The position numbers and the translations under genes are program-made. This document shows positions 1 to 7,252 of a stretch of DNA of 17,243 nt, in pieces. How positions within the stretch are numbered: position 1 is the first letter of the stretch; the number at the start of each line of letters is the position of its first letter. Source of the DNA: an uncultured Comamonadaceae bacterium. Its GTDB lineage: Bacteria; Pseudomonadota; Gammaproteobacteria; Burkholderiales; Burkholderiaceae. The stretch lies in the NCBI GenBank assembly GCA_946482595.1, contig CAMLSD010000100.1:1-17243 (forward strand), given 5' to 3'. The notes beneath the pieces are model-generated. The model was not told where the DNA came from. It did no database searches and saw nothing but the letters and a program-made list of their open reading frames with translations.

Positions 1-1467
1 CGCATGCAGCAGACCCTGACGAGCCGCGAAGGCTTTGCCAAGGGCATGGCGCTGTACTTCCAGCGCCACGACGGCCAGGCCGTCACCTGCGACGACTTCG
101 CCCAGGCCATCGCCGACGCCAACCCCGGCTCGCAGCTGGCGCAGCGCCTGGACCAGTTCAAGCGCTGGTATGGCCAGGCCGGCACGCCGCGCGTGAAGGC
201 CGTGGCGCACTACGACGCCGCCTCCGGCATCTACAACGTGACGCTCTCGCAGAGCTGCGCTCCCACGCCGGGCCAGCTGGAGAAAGAGCCCTTCGTGATC
301 CCGATCGCGCTGGGCCTGCTCACGGCGGACGGCCGCGAGCTCACCACCGGCATGCACGTGCTGACGCAGCAAAGCGAGACGCTGAGCTTCCCCGGCCTGC
401 AGGTCGAGCCCGTGCCTTCGCTGCTGCGCGGCTTCAGCGCGCCCGTGATCCTGGACTTCGCCTACACGGACGAACAGCTGCTCGCCCTGCTGGCGCACGA
501 CACCGACCCCTTCAACCGCTGGGAAGCGGCGCAGCGCCTGGCCACGGCGCGCGCCCTCGCCTTCGTGAACAGCGAAGGCCTCACGGCCGGCGACATCCGG
601 CTGGACAGCGCTTTCCTGGAAGCGATGCGCGGCATCCTGCGCGCCCCGGGCCTGGACGCCGCCTTCAAGGAACTGGTGCTCACCCTGCCCGCGGAAACCT
701 ACATCGCCGAGCAACTGGCGGTGGTGGACCCGCAGCGCGTGCATGCCGTGCGCGAGGCCATGCGCCAGCAGCTGGCGCTGGAACTGCAGCACGACTGGGT
801 CTGGGCCTATGAAACGCACCACGACACGGGCGCCTACCGCCCGGACGCCGTCTCCAGCGGCCGCCGCGCCCTCACCGGCCTGGCGCTCACCATGCTCTGC
901 ATGGCGGCGCGCGAGACCGGTGACGTGATCTGGCCCGGCAAGACCTACCAGCGTTTCAAGGACGCGGGCAATATGACCGACCGCTTCAACGCGCTGGCCG
1001 CCCTGGTCCACAGCGGGCACACGCTGGCCGCGCCCGCACTGGAGCGCTTCCACACCCTGTTCAAGGACGAGGCCCTGGTGCTCGACAAATGGTTCGCCCT
1101 GCAGGCCGGCGCCTGCGACCGCGGCGGCCAGGTGCTGCCCGCTGTGCGCCAGCTCATGAGCCACCCGGACTTCAACCTGCGCAACCCCAACCGCGCGCGC
1201 AGCCTGATCTTCAGCTACTGCAGTGCCAACCCCGGCGCCTTCCACCGCGCCGACGCGGCCGGCTACGTGTACTGGAGCGAACGCGTGCTCGAGCTCGACG
1301 CCATCAACCCGCAGGTCGCCGCCCGCCTGGCGCGCGCGCTGGACCGCTGGAAGAAGCTGGCCGAACCCTACCGCAGCGCCGCCCGCGAGGCCATCGCCCG
1401 CGTGGCCGCCAAGTCCGACCTGAGCGCCGACGTGCGCGAAGTCGTCACCCGCGCCCTGGCCGAATAA
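1..1467 (+). CDS. pepN: Aminopeptidase N, C-terminal part (partial, 5' end outside window)
   Basis: This is the last 488 or so codons of an M1-family zinc aminopeptidase, which removes N-terminal residues from peptides in the cytoplasm. The reading frame is open from base 1. The ATG at base 4 is an internal Met, because the catalytic HEXXH/GAMEN half of the protein is missing and must lie upstream. What remains matches the PepN-specific C-terminal half: the end of the catalytic region (GFAKGMALYFQRHDGQAVT near the start), an Ig-like beta domain with the conserved EKEPFVIPIALGLL stretch, and the long alpha-helical C-terminal domain with the conserved DPFNRWEAAQRL and TDRFNALAAL stretches. Full PepN is about 870-900 residues, so roughly half is present. 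It ends in TAA 15 bases before fbp, and the two may be co-transcribed. The family call is firm; only the partial extent limits it. Confidence 0.95.
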   Translation, partial: RMQQTLTSREGFAKGMALYFQRHDGQAVTCDDFAQAIADANPGSQLAQRLDQFKRWYGQAGTPRVKAVAHYDAASGIYNVTLSQSCAPTPGQLEKEPFVIPIALGLLTADGRELTTGMHVLTQQSETLSFPGLQVEPVPSLLRGFSAPVILDFAYTDEQLLALLAHDTDPFNRWEAAQRLATARALAFVNSEGLTAGDIRLDSAFLEAMRGILRAPGLDAAFKELVLTLPAETYIAEQLAVVDPQRVHAVREAMRQQLALELQHDWVWAYETHHDTGAYRPDAVSSGRRALTGLALTMLCMAARETGDVIWPGKTYQRFKDAGNMTDRFNALAALVHSGHTLAAPALERFHTLFKDEALVLDKWFALQAGACDRGGQVLPAVRQLMSHPDFNLRNPNRARSLIFSYCSANPGAFHRADAAGYVYWSERVLELDAINPQVAARLARALDRWKKLAEPYRSAAREAIARVAAKSDLSADVREVVTRALAE

Positions 1468-1482
1468 ATCACTGGAGCCTTC

Positions 1483-2490
1483 ATGAAACGCATTTCCCTC
1501 ACCCGCTACCTCGTCGAGCAGCAGCGCGTCGACGGCCACATCCCCGGCGACCTGCGCCTGCTGCTGGAAGTGGTCGCGCGAGCCTGCAAGCGCATCAGCC
1601 AGGCCGTCAACAAGGGCGACCTGGGCGAGGTCATGGGCACGGCCGACACCGAGAACGTGCAGGGCGAGGTCCAGAAGAAGCTGGACATCATCGCCAACGA
1701 GGTGCTGATCGAGGCCAACGAATGGGGCGGCCACCTGGCGGCCATGGCCTCGGAAGAGATGGACGGCATCTACGTCGTGCCCAACCGTTTCCCGCAGGGC
1801 GAATACCTGCTGATGTTCGACCCGCTGGACGGCTCGTCCAACATCGACGTCAACGTGAGCATCGGCACCATCTTTTCGGTGCTCAAGAAGCCGGGTGATC
1901 ACGCCGGCGTCAGCGAACAGGACTTCCTGCAGCCCGGCACGCAGCAGGCGGCCGCCGGCTACTGCATCTACGGCCCGCAGACCACCCTCGTGCTCACGGT
2001 GGGCGATGGCGTGGCGATGTTCACCCTCGACCGCGAGCAGGGCTCGTGGGTGCTCACGCAGGATGGCGTGACCATTCCGCCCGACACGAAGGAATTCGCG
2101 ATCAACATGAGCAACATGCGCCACTGGGCACCACCCGTGAAGCGCTACATCGACGAATGCCTGGCCGGCAAGGAAGGCCCGCGCGGCAAGGACTTCAACA
2201 TGCGCTGGATCGCCAGCATGGTGGCCGACGTGCATCGCATCCTCACCCGCGGCGGCGTGTTCATGTACCCCTGGGACAAGCGCGAGCCCGAAAAGCCCGG
2301 CAAGCTGCGCCTGATGTACGAGGCCAACCCCATGGGTTTCATCGTCGAGCAGGCCGGCGGCGCGGCCACCAACGGCCATCAACGCATCCTGGAGATCACG
2401 CCGGGCAAGCTGCACGAGCGCGTGAGCGTGATCCTCGGCTCGAAGAACGAGGTCGAACGCATCACTGCCTACCACCAGGACACCGCCTGA
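1483..2490 (+). CDS. fbp: Fructose-1,6-bisphosphatase class I
   Basis: A complete 335-residue class I FBPase, the usual length for this family. It hydrolyses fructose 1,6-bisphosphate to fructose 6-phosphate in gluconeogenesis, and in the Calvin cycle if the host has one. The metal-binding and catalytic signature is intact: Glu91-Glu92, then Asp113-Pro-Leu-Asp116-Gly-Ser-Ser119 within the [20 protein letters not shown] block. The late substrate-binding segments ([35 protein letters not shown]) are also present. The ATG at 1483 has a GGAG-type Shine-Dalgarno just upstream and follows pepN closely. No cbb genes are seen here, so a gluconeogenic role is the simpler reading. The C-terminus is followed by 76 bases to the tRNA gene, with no clear terminator hairpin. 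Confidence 0.97.
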   Translation: MKRISLTRYLVEQQRVDGHIPGDLRLLLEVVARACKRISQAVNKGDLGEVMGTADTENVQGEVQKKLDIIANEVLIEANEWGGHLAAMASEEMDGIYVVPNRFPQGEYLLMFDPLDGSSNIDVNVSIGTIFSVLKKPGDHAGVSEQDFLQPGTQQAAAGYCIYGPQTTLVLTVGDGVAMFTLDREQGSWVLTQDGVTIPPDTKEFAINMSNMRHWAPPVKRYIDECLAGKEGPRGKDFNMRWIASMVADVHRILTRGGVFMYPWDKREPEKPGKLRLMYEANPMGFIVEQAGGAATNGHQRILEITPGKLHERVSVILGSKNEVERITAYHQDTA

Positions 2491-2524
2491 CACCACCCCT
2501 GACCACGCAGCACGGCCCCGGCAT

Positions 2525-2554
2525 TTGCCTCAAGGCTTTCGCATTTGCTATACT
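2525..2554 (+). promoter_or_regulatory. Putative sigma70 promoter of tRNA-Thr
   Basis: TTGCCT (2525-2530) and TATACT (2549-2554) are separated by 18 bases, with TG one base ahead of the -10 (extended -10). This places the transcription start about 5-7 bases before the mature tRNA end, followed by a GC-rich discriminator. Position and sequence fit a tRNA promoter; it is not otherwise proven. Confidence 0.6.
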
Positions 2555-2566
2555 CGCGGTCTTGCT

Positions 2567-2642
2567 GCCGGTGTAGCTCAGTTGGTAGAGCAGCGCATTC
2601 GTAATGCGAAGGTCGAGGGTTCGACTCCTTTCACCGGCACCA
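2567..2642 (+). tRNA. tRNA-Thr(CGT)
   Basis: A 76-nt cloverleaf with the 3' CCA encoded. The acceptor stem GCCGGTG (2567-2573) pairs with CACCGGC (2632-2638), followed by A73 and CCA. The D arm GCTC/GAGC and the T arm with GGTTCGA are intact. The anticodon loop TTCGTAA (2598-2604) gives anticodon CGT (2600-2602), which reads the threonine codon ACG. Position 27-43 is a G-A mismatch at the base of the anticodon stem. It lies alone between fbp and a DUF2062 gene, with its own promoter and terminator. Confidence 0.97.
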
Positions 2643-2653
2643 TCAGGATCCAG

Positions 2654-2692
2654 GGGCTTGGCCAACTTCGGTTGACCAGGCCCTTTTCCTTT
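2654..2692 (+). terminator. Rho-independent terminator after tRNA-Thr
   Basis: The arms GGGCTTGGCCAAC (2654-2666) and GTTGACCAGGCCC (2671-2683) pair over 13 positions with one G-U wobble and one mismatch. They close a TTCG tetraloop and are followed by TTTTCCTTT. This is a textbook intrinsic terminator, 11 bases after the CCA end. Confidence 0.88.
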
Positions 2693-2769
2693 GGGGCGGC
2701 AGTATGCTCCACGCATGCCAGGAGCGCCGACTGCTGCACACGACTTCCCGCCGCCGCACGCCATTCCTC

Positions 2770-3363
2770 ATGAGCTTCTTCCGCCGCTTCCTGCCCGACG
2801 CCGAGGCCGTGCGCAACAACCGATGGCTGCGCTGGCTCGGGCCGGCACTGCACCATCCGCGCCTGTGGCACGTCAGCCGGCGCGGCCTGGCGCTGGGCAT
2901 GGCGCTCGGTTTCTTCTTTGGCCTGCTGATCCCGGTGGCGCAGATTCCGCTGAGTGCTGCGGCTGCGGTGGCCTTGCGTGCCAACGTGCCGGCCGCCGTG
3001 GCAAGCACCCTGGTGACGAACCCGGTCACCTTCGGCCCGGTGTACTACCTCGCGTGGCGGCTGGGCAGCGCGATCCTCGGTGAGCCCGTCCGCGAAGGGC
3101 AGGTGCCACCGGCCATCGACGCGCAGGCACAGCACACGGCCGGCTCGCCCCCCACGGCACAGGCTCGCGACGATGAGCGCTGGTGGCAGTCGATACATCG
3201 CCGCATCCTGGGGGTGGGCAAGCCGCTGATCGTGGGCCTGGCCGTCATGGCAACCGCCGTGGGCATCTTCACCTACTTCGCCGTATCCTGGCTGTGGGCG
3301 CTCAAGGTCTGGTGGACACGACGCAGGCGCCTGCAGACGTCTGCGGGCAGACGCAGCCCCTGA
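2770..3363 (+). CDS. DUF2062 family membrane protein
   Basis: A 197-residue inner-membrane protein of the DUF2062 family, whose function is not known. The body shows the family pattern: an N-terminal basic segment (FFRRFLPDAEAVRNNRWLR), a glycine-rich hydrophobic segment (RGLALGMALGFFFGLLIPVAQIP), the signature around VTNPVTFGPVYYLAWRLG, a variable polar middle region (about residues 100-135) and a last transmembrane helix (PLIVGLAVMATAVGIFTYFAV) followed by an arginine-rich tail. The frame is open back to an ATG at 2704. I chose the ATG at 2770 because related proteins start with a similar MxFFRRFLP sequence and the extra 22 residues look non-conserved. No strong Shine-Dalgarno marks either start. 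Confidence 0.85.
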   Translation: MSFFRRFLPDAEAVRNNRWLRWLGPALHHPRLWHVSRRGLALGMALGFFFGLLIPVAQIPLSAAAAVALRANVPAAVASTLVTNPVTFGPVYYLAWRLGSAILGEPVREGQVPPAIDAQAQHTAGSPPTAQARDDERWWQSIHRRILGVGKPLIVGLAVMATAVGIFTYFAVSWLWALKVWWTRRRRLQTSAGRRSP

Positions 3364-3407
3364 GCAGGCTGGCGCCGCAGCAGCGCCGTTCACGGCACAG
3401 CGGCGAC

Positions 3408-3429
3408 GATGCCCGCGCAAGCTGGCATC
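3408..3429. repeat. REP-like palindrome ahead of the mgtC-type gene
   Basis: GATGCCCGC and GCTGGCATC form a 9-bp stem with one mismatch around a GCAA tetraloop. The sequence resembles the scattered ATGCCCGCG...GCGGGCAT palindromes found between genes of many betaproteobacteria. A single, slightly degenerate copy is seen here. Its presence argues that the ATG at 3409, inside the repeat, is not the start of the downstream gene. Confidence 0.5.
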
Positions 3430-3462
3430 ATGGGCCGAAGACGGCTCCTCCATCCACCGCGC

Positions 3463-4170
3463 ATGACTCTTCCCGCTTTCGTCAGCGCCGACGACATCGA
3501 AATGGTGTTGCGGCTGCTCGCTGCCCTGCTCGCCGGTGCCGTCATCGGCTACGAGCGCTCCTACCACGGCCGGCCTGCGGGCTTTCGCACCCATGCCCTG
3601 GTGTGCACCGCGTCCAGCCTGCTGATGCTGGTCACGGTCTACGAGGCGCACTGGGTGCGGGCCACGGCCGACTCGGTCCGACTGGACCCGACCCGCATGG
3701 CGCAGGGCATCATGACCGGCATCGGTTTTCTCGGCGCCGGCGTGATCGTCAAGGAAGGGCTGTCCGTGCGTGGCCTGACCACGGCGGCATCGATCTGGAT
3801 CACCGCGGCCGTCGGCGTGCTGGCCGGCATCGGGTTCTACTTCCCGCTGGTCGTGTCGGTGGTGCTGACCTTGGGCGTGCTGTCGGTCTTTCGCTGGATC
3901 GAGATCCGCATGCCGACCCAGGCGTACTTCCACTTCGAGGTGCGCTTCGACCGCAGCTCCGGCATGACCGAAGAGGCGCTCAAGGCCTTCATCGAACAGC
4001 ATGGCTTCAGCATCGCGAACTTCAGCTACCGGCTCGACGGCGAGGGCCGCGTACGACGCAACAGCATGGTCCTGCGCACCAGCAACCGCAATGCCGCGGC
4101 CAGCATGTCCGCGGCCCTGGAAAACATCGAGGCCGTGCGCGAATTCCGCCTGGCCCCCACGGGCGACTGA
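3463..4170 (+). CDS. MgtC/SapB family membrane protein
   Basis: A 235-residue inner-membrane protein. The N-terminal part carries the MgtC/SapB signature, with several transmembrane helices and the conserved blocks AGAVIGYERSYHGRPAGFRT, HALVCTASSLLMLV, QGIMTGIGFLGAGVIVKEG and GLTTAASIWITAAVGVLAGIG. The C-terminal 85 or so residues (from AYFHFEVRFDR) form a soluble ACT-like domain, as in the longer YhiD-type members. MgtC proteins are linked to growth at low magnesium and to control of ATP synthase or P-type ATPases. The role of this paralogue is not predictable from sequence. The start at 3463 is chosen because the upstream ATG codons (3409, 3430) lie in or next to a palindromic repeat and encode no conserved residues. 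Confidence 0.88.
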   Translation: MTLPAFVSADDIEMVLRLLAALLAGAVIGYERSYHGRPAGFRTHALVCTASSLLMLVTVYEAHWVRATADSVRLDPTRMAQGIMTGIGFLGAGVIVKEGLSVRGLTTAASIWITAAVGVLAGIGFYFPLVVSVVLTLGVLSVFRWIEIRMPTQAYFHFEVRFDRSSGMTEEALKAFIEQHGFSIANFSYRLDGEGRVRRNSMVLRTSNRNAAASMSAALENIEAVREFRLAPTGD

Positions 4171-4290
4171 ACCGGCCGGCGGCCCCTGGCCAGCAATTGC
4201 CGCAGGTCAAGCACGCACAGCAGGGTCAATGGCGCAGGCCGCCGTGTGCCGCCTATAGTGCGGGTTCGTCCATCCCCGCAGGAGTTCGCC

Positions 4291-4503
4291 ATGCAGGATC
4301 AAGACCCCAGCTTGCTGCTGATCGCACCGTTTCGACCCTGGCTCGACTGGCTCGACGCACAGGCCCGTCTCGTCGAGGTCGGCCTGGAATGGCAGCGCAC
4401 GGCCTGGCAGCCCTGGATCGACTGGCAGGCCTCGCTGGCCATCAACGGCTTCGAGCAATTCGGCTGGCCGTGGATGCTGCGCGGCGAGGAGCAGTTGGGC
4501 TGA
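4291..4503 (+). CDS. Small tryptophan-rich protein of unknown function
   Basis: A 70-residue ORF with a good Shine-Dalgarno (AGGAG at 4280-4284, six bases before ATG 4291). I do not recognise the family. It contains eight tryptophans and an internal near-repeat, PWLDW (residues 16-20) and PWIDW (41-45), set 25 residues apart. That gives two amphipathic, aromatic-rich segments with acidic and basic residues between them. There is no signal peptide, no transmembrane helix and no cysteine. It lies 101 bases before the phasin-like gene on the same strand, so it may bind a hydrophobic surface such as a PHA granule or membrane; that is only an inference. The ribosome site and biased composition support a real gene. 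Confidence 0.6.
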   Translation: MQDQDPSLLLIAPFRPWLDWLDAQARLVEVGLEWQRTAWQPWIDWQASLAINGFEQFGWPWMLRGEEQLG

Positions 4504-4604
4504 GCTTCAGCCGCCCTGCGCAGGCGCTGGCGGGCTTGCACGGCGCTGCGTTGTGCCTGAGGATACGCAGCACGTTGTCACCACCCCCCCTACAGGAGCA
4601 CGGC

Positions 4605-5297
4605 ATGACCAAGTCCGGCATCGACCAGGATGCACTGATCGAGATGTTTTCCCAGGCCACGGCCAAGCAGGGCGAGACGCTGCGCCAGACGGTCAGTGCG
4701 GCCACGCTGAAGGCGCTGCAAAGCCGCGAGCTCACGATGGCCAACATCCGCAAGGTGCTCAAGACGGTGACCGAGGCGGCCAACACCGGGCTGGCCCGCA
4801 ATCCGGCGGGTCCGGTCGACGTCGAGGCCTTGCTGGCCAAGACCTTCGACGGCATGGATGGTGCCCTGCTGAAGGCCGTCGAGGCCAACCGACGGGCATT
4901 GCAGCAGTTTGTCGAACAGGGCGTGGACCTGAAGGACAAGCACATGAAGAGTGCCCTGGACGACCTGGAGAAGATGGAGGACATGTTCTTCGCCACGGTG
5001 TCCAAGGCGGCCCAGGCCGCCGGCGATCAGTTGCAGGGCCCGTGGAGCCAGGTGCTCGAGGCGATGAAGCTCAAGGGCACGAACACCGGCGAGCAGGCCA
5101 GCACCACCGTCGAGGCTATGCTGACCCAGACCCAGCAGGCACTGCGCACCAGCCGCGCGGCCAGTCTGAAGGCGGCGCAGGCCATGATGGACAGCTATGC
5201 CACCCTCGTCAGCGGGGTGCTGATCGGTCTGTCCGAAGGTCTGCAGCAGCAGGCCGACGCGCCGGCCGAGCCAGCCGGCCGCAGCCGCCGCAAGTGA
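4605..5297 (+). CDS. Phasin-like helical protein
   Basis: A 230-residue, almost entirely alpha-helical, alanine/glutamine/lysine-rich protein without cysteine, signal peptide or membrane helices. Long amphipathic heptad-like stretches run from about residue 25 to 210 (for example ALLKAVEANRRALQQFVEQG and MKSALDDLEKMEDMFF). It ends in a Pro/Ala linker and a basic tail (GRSRRK). This fits phasin-type granule proteins, which coat polyhydroxyalkanoate inclusions, but the match is to overall character, not a diagnostic motif. A histone-like or other coiled-coil role is possible. The start at ATG 4605 is fixed by AGGAG at 4594-4598. The frame is open far upstream, but that part is an out-of-frame shadow of the mgtC-type and tryptophan-rich genes. 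The gene ends four bases from the convergent last gene of the aor operon. Confidence 0.65.
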   Translation: MTKSGIDQDALIEMFSQATAKQGETLRQTVSAATLKALQSRELTMANIRKVLKTVTEAANTGLARNPAGPVDVEALLAKTFDGMDGALLKAVEANRRALQQFVEQGVDLKDKHMKSALDDLEKMEDMFFATVSKAAQAAGDQLQGPWSQVLEAMKLKGTNTGEQASTTVEAMLTQTQQALRTSRAASLKAAQAMMDSYATLVSGVLIGLSEGLQQQADAPAEPAGRSRRK

Positions 5298-5301
5298 GGC
5301 T

Positions 5302-5613
5302 TCAGCCGCCGCCGCGCTGCATGTAGAGGTCGAAGTAACGCATGAAGGCGGCTCGCGCCTCGGGCGCGACCCCTTCAAAACGAAAGCTCACCGCCAGGCG
5401 CGGCAAGGTGACCAGCGCGATGCGGCGAGGCGGCAAGGTCTGCCATTGCAGATGCAGCCGGCCGGCCGCCTCGCCGGCGCCGATCTGCACCGTGGCCTGG
5501 GCGCCGTCGCGTGTCAGCGGTGCACCGCGGCAGGCGCCCGGCAGCCAGCTCAGCCATTCGGCCTCGGTGCAGCCCATCTCGCGATCAAAAGCCTCCGGCA
5601 GGCTGCCGAACAT
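5302..5613 (-). CDS. Unrecognised last gene of the aor operon
   Basis: A 103-residue protein with no recognised family. It has a mixed composition with conserved-looking hydrophobic blocks (EAEWLSWLPGACRG, RLHLQWQTLPPRRIALVTLPRLAVSFRF) that suggest a small beta-rich fold, then a short helix (APEARAAFMRYFDLYMQRGGG). It begins a few bases after the stop of the MoaD-like gene and is surely in the same transcript, so a role in assembly or cofactor insertion of the aldehyde oxidoreductase is likely by context. The frame is open to 5682, but that would overlap the MoaD-like gene by over 50 bases. The ATG at 5613 fits operon spacing better, although its Shine-Dalgarno is weak. Confidence 0.65.
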   Translation of the reverse strand: MFGSLPEAFDREMGCTEAEWLSWLPGACRGAPLTRDGAQATVQIGAGEAAGRLHLQWQTLPPRRIALVTLPRLAVSFRFEGVAPEARAAFMRYFDLYMQRGGG

Positions 5614-5626
5614 GCGACGGGCCTGT

Positions 5627-5905
5627 TCAGCCGCCAGCGATCGGCGGCCAGATCGCCAGCACGTCACCTTCCTGCAGCACACGCGTGGCCCGGTCTTCGG
5701 GTGCGATGTAGTGCCCGTTGACCAGCACCAGGTGCACCAGTTTCATCGGCAGGTTGAACGGCGCGATCACGTCGGCGATGGTGGCCTGCGGTGCCACCTC
5801 CAGTTCGATCCGGTTGTCGCGCCGCGCCTCGGGCGGCAGGTGATCGGTCAGGGTGGCATACAGCTTGAAGGTGATCTTCATGCGCTCATCCTGCACCACG
5901 CTCAT
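5627..5905 (-). CDS. MoaD/ThiS-like sulfur-carrier protein of the aor operon
   Basis: A 92-residue beta-grasp protein ending in Trp-Pro-Pro-Ile-Ala-Gly-Gly. The C-terminal Gly-Gly is the site that is adenylated and thiocarboxylated in MoaD and ThiS. In MoaD this sulfur builds the dithiolene of molybdopterin, so here it plausibly serves synthesis of the tungsten bis-pterin cofactor of AorB. The body (KITFKLYATLTDHLP, APFNLPMKLVHLVLVNGHYI, LQEGDVLAIWPPIAGG) follows the family. The start at 5905 forms an ATGA overlap with the stop of aorC and has GAGG seven bases upstream, implying translational coupling. A shorter start at 5881 (MKITFKL) with an AGGAT site is also possible. A housekeeping moaD presumably exists elsewhere. 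Confidence 0.85.
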   Translation of the reverse strand: MSVVQDERMKITFKLYATLTDHLPPEARRDNRIELEVAPQATIADVIAPFNLPMKLVHLVLVNGHYIAPEDRATRVLQEGDVLAIWPPIAGG

Positions 5906-7167
5906 TTCGACCTCGCCAGCGCCCAGCGGTCCTGCGCCTGGGCTCGCGCCAGGTAGGCCTGCATCAGCAGCGTCGGGTCGGCCAGCAGCCGGTCCTTCCA
6001 TTCACCCAGGCGCACGCCGCCCTCGACCAGCCCGCGCATCACGCCGACGTGATCGGTCCATCCAATGCTGTTGCAGCCGACCAGCCGGTCGTCCTGGAAC
6101 TGCAGGCTGAGATGGCGCCACGCCGCGGTGTCGGTCAGCTCGACATGCTGCCCGCCGGGGCGTCCCTGCCAGTCGCCAAAGCTGGTGGAGACAAGCCCCA
6201 GCGTGTCCAGCACATTGATCTGGGTCACGCCCTTGAGCACGGCCCGCCGGCCGGCCATGTTCATCGCCGCCACATAGGCCTGGTCGGCCGCATTGGGCTG
6301 GATCGCACTGACGATGGTCTTGCCCGACACCATGTCGAAGGCCTCGGCACAGTCGCCGGCCGCGTAGATGCCCTCGACGTTGGTCTGCATGTGCTCGTCG
6401 GTGAGCACCCCTTGCAGGCAGGTCACGCCGGAGTTCTCGAGGAAGCCGATGTTGGGCCGCACGCCGGTGGCGCTGATCACCAGGTCGACACTCAGGTGCT
6501 GGCCATCGGACAGCCGCACCTTGAGCGGTGTGCCGGCCTCGATGGCCTCGACCCGGGTGCCGGTGTAGACGGTCACGCCCTTGCGCTCGCACCACTGCCG
6601 GATCATGCCGCCAGCAGTCGGACCCATCATGCGCGGCACCATGCGGTCGCCCATCTCGACCACCGACAGGTGCACGTCACGCATGGCCAGCGCCTCCATG
6701 ATGATGCAGCCGATGAACCCGGCGCCCATCTGCAGCACCCGTGCGCCGGGAACGGCCAGCGCCTGGATGTGGCGCGCGTCCTTCAGCGTCCAGCACGGGT
6801 GTACGCCGGGCAGGTCCATGCCGGGGATCGGTGGGCGTACCGGGCTGGAGCCGGTGGCGATCAGCAGGCGATCGAAGTCGACCGAGCTGTTGTCATCGAG
6901 CGTCAGGCAACGCGCCGCCACGTCCAGCCGCTTGGCGCGGCGTTGCATGACCTCGATGCCGAGCTTGCGGAAGTGGTCGGGGTCATGTCGCAGGTAGGTG
7001 CCGGGCTCACCCACCTTGCCGATCAGCAGGTAGGGGATCGCCATGCGCGAATACGGCGGTTCCGGCTCGTCGCCGATCAGCAAGATGGTGTCGTGCGGCG
7101 CCTGCTTGCGCAGGGTCTCGGCGGCGATGACACCGGCCGGGCCGGCGCCGAGGATGACGTGTTTCAT
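5902..7167 (-). CDS. aorC: Aldehyde oxidoreductase FAD/NAD-binding subunit (AorC-like)
   Basis: A 421-residue pyridine nucleotide-disulfide oxidoreductase-family flavoprotein. It has an N-terminal FAD-binding Rossmann motif GAGPAG (Gly7, Gly9, Gly12), the ATG motif at LLIATGSSPVRPPIPG, a second nucleotide-binding motif MGAGFIG (Gly148, Gly150, Gly153) and the FAD-contacting YAAGDCAE motif (around Asp272). There is no CxxxxC redox disulfide, so it is an NADH-oxidase/ferredoxin-reductase type enzyme. In the characterised Aromatoleum aromaticum AorABC enzyme the equivalent subunit passes electrons between the polyferredoxin AorA and NAD. Gene order here (A, B, C on the same strand) matches. The start is ATG 7167, with GGAG about nine bases upstream. 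The frame stays open into the intergenic region, but those residues are not conserved. Confidence 0.87.
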   Translation of the reverse strand: MKHVILGAGPAGVIAAETLRKQAPHDTILLIGDEPEPPYSRMAIPYLLIGKVGEPGTYLRHDPDHFRKLGIEVMQRRAKRLDVAARCLTLDDNSSVDFDRLLIATGSSPVRPPIPGMDLPGVHPCWTLKDARHIQALAVPGARVLQMGAGFIGCIIMEALAMRDVHLSVVEMGDRMVPRMMGPTAGGMIRQWCERKGVTVYTGTRVEAIEAGTPLKVRLSDGQHLSVDLVISATGVRPNIGFLENSGVTCLQGVLTDEHMQTNVEGIYAAGDCAEAFDMVSGKTIVSAIQPNAADQAYVAAMNMAGRRAVLKGVTQINVLDTLGLVSTSFGDWQGRPGGQHVELTDTAAWRHLSLQFQDDRLVGCNSIGWTDHVGVMRGLVEGGVRLGEWKDRLLADPTLLMQAYLARAQAQDRWALARSK

Positions 7168-7186
7168 CGTGATGTGCTCCAGACAG

Positions 7187-7243
7187 AAGGGCGGGCGCCA
7201 GTGGCCCGGCCCCGCCCTTGTGTGTCCGGCCAGGGAGCCGGAC
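7187..7243 (-). promoter_or_regulatory. Two strong hairpins between aorB and aorC
   Basis: The 85-base gap between aorB and aorC holds two inverted repeats. The first pairs AAGGGCGGG (7187-7195) with CCCGCCCTT (7211-7219), nine bp, with a further three-bp inner stem possible. The second pairs GTCCGGC (7224-7230) with GCCGGAC (7237-7243), seven bp around a six-base loop. Neither is followed by a T run on the - strand, so they look like mRNA processing, stability or attenuation elements, not a simple terminator. The other aor genes are spaced tightly or overlap, which makes this gap stand out. Confidence 0.6.
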
Positions 7244-7252
7244 TTGCGCTTG

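Noticed and set aside
4..1467. A complete gene starting at ATG 4.
   Set aside because: The frame is open to the window edge and the protein lacks the catalytic half of aminopeptidase N, so it is a truncated view of a longer gene.
3183..4604. A long + strand frame continuous with the phasin-like gene.
   Set aside because: Its residues are arginine/proline-rich shadow sequence over the DUF2062, mgtC-type and tryptophan-rich genes; the real start at 4605 has a good ribosome site.
5614..5682. An N-terminal extension of the last aor gene.
   Set aside because: It would overlap the MoaD-like gene by over 50 bases and encodes a Cys/Arg-rich sequence that looks like a shadow of that gene.
7187..7219. 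An intrinsic terminator after aorB.
   Set aside because: There is no T run after the stem on the - strand, and aorC is clearly part of the same functional operon.
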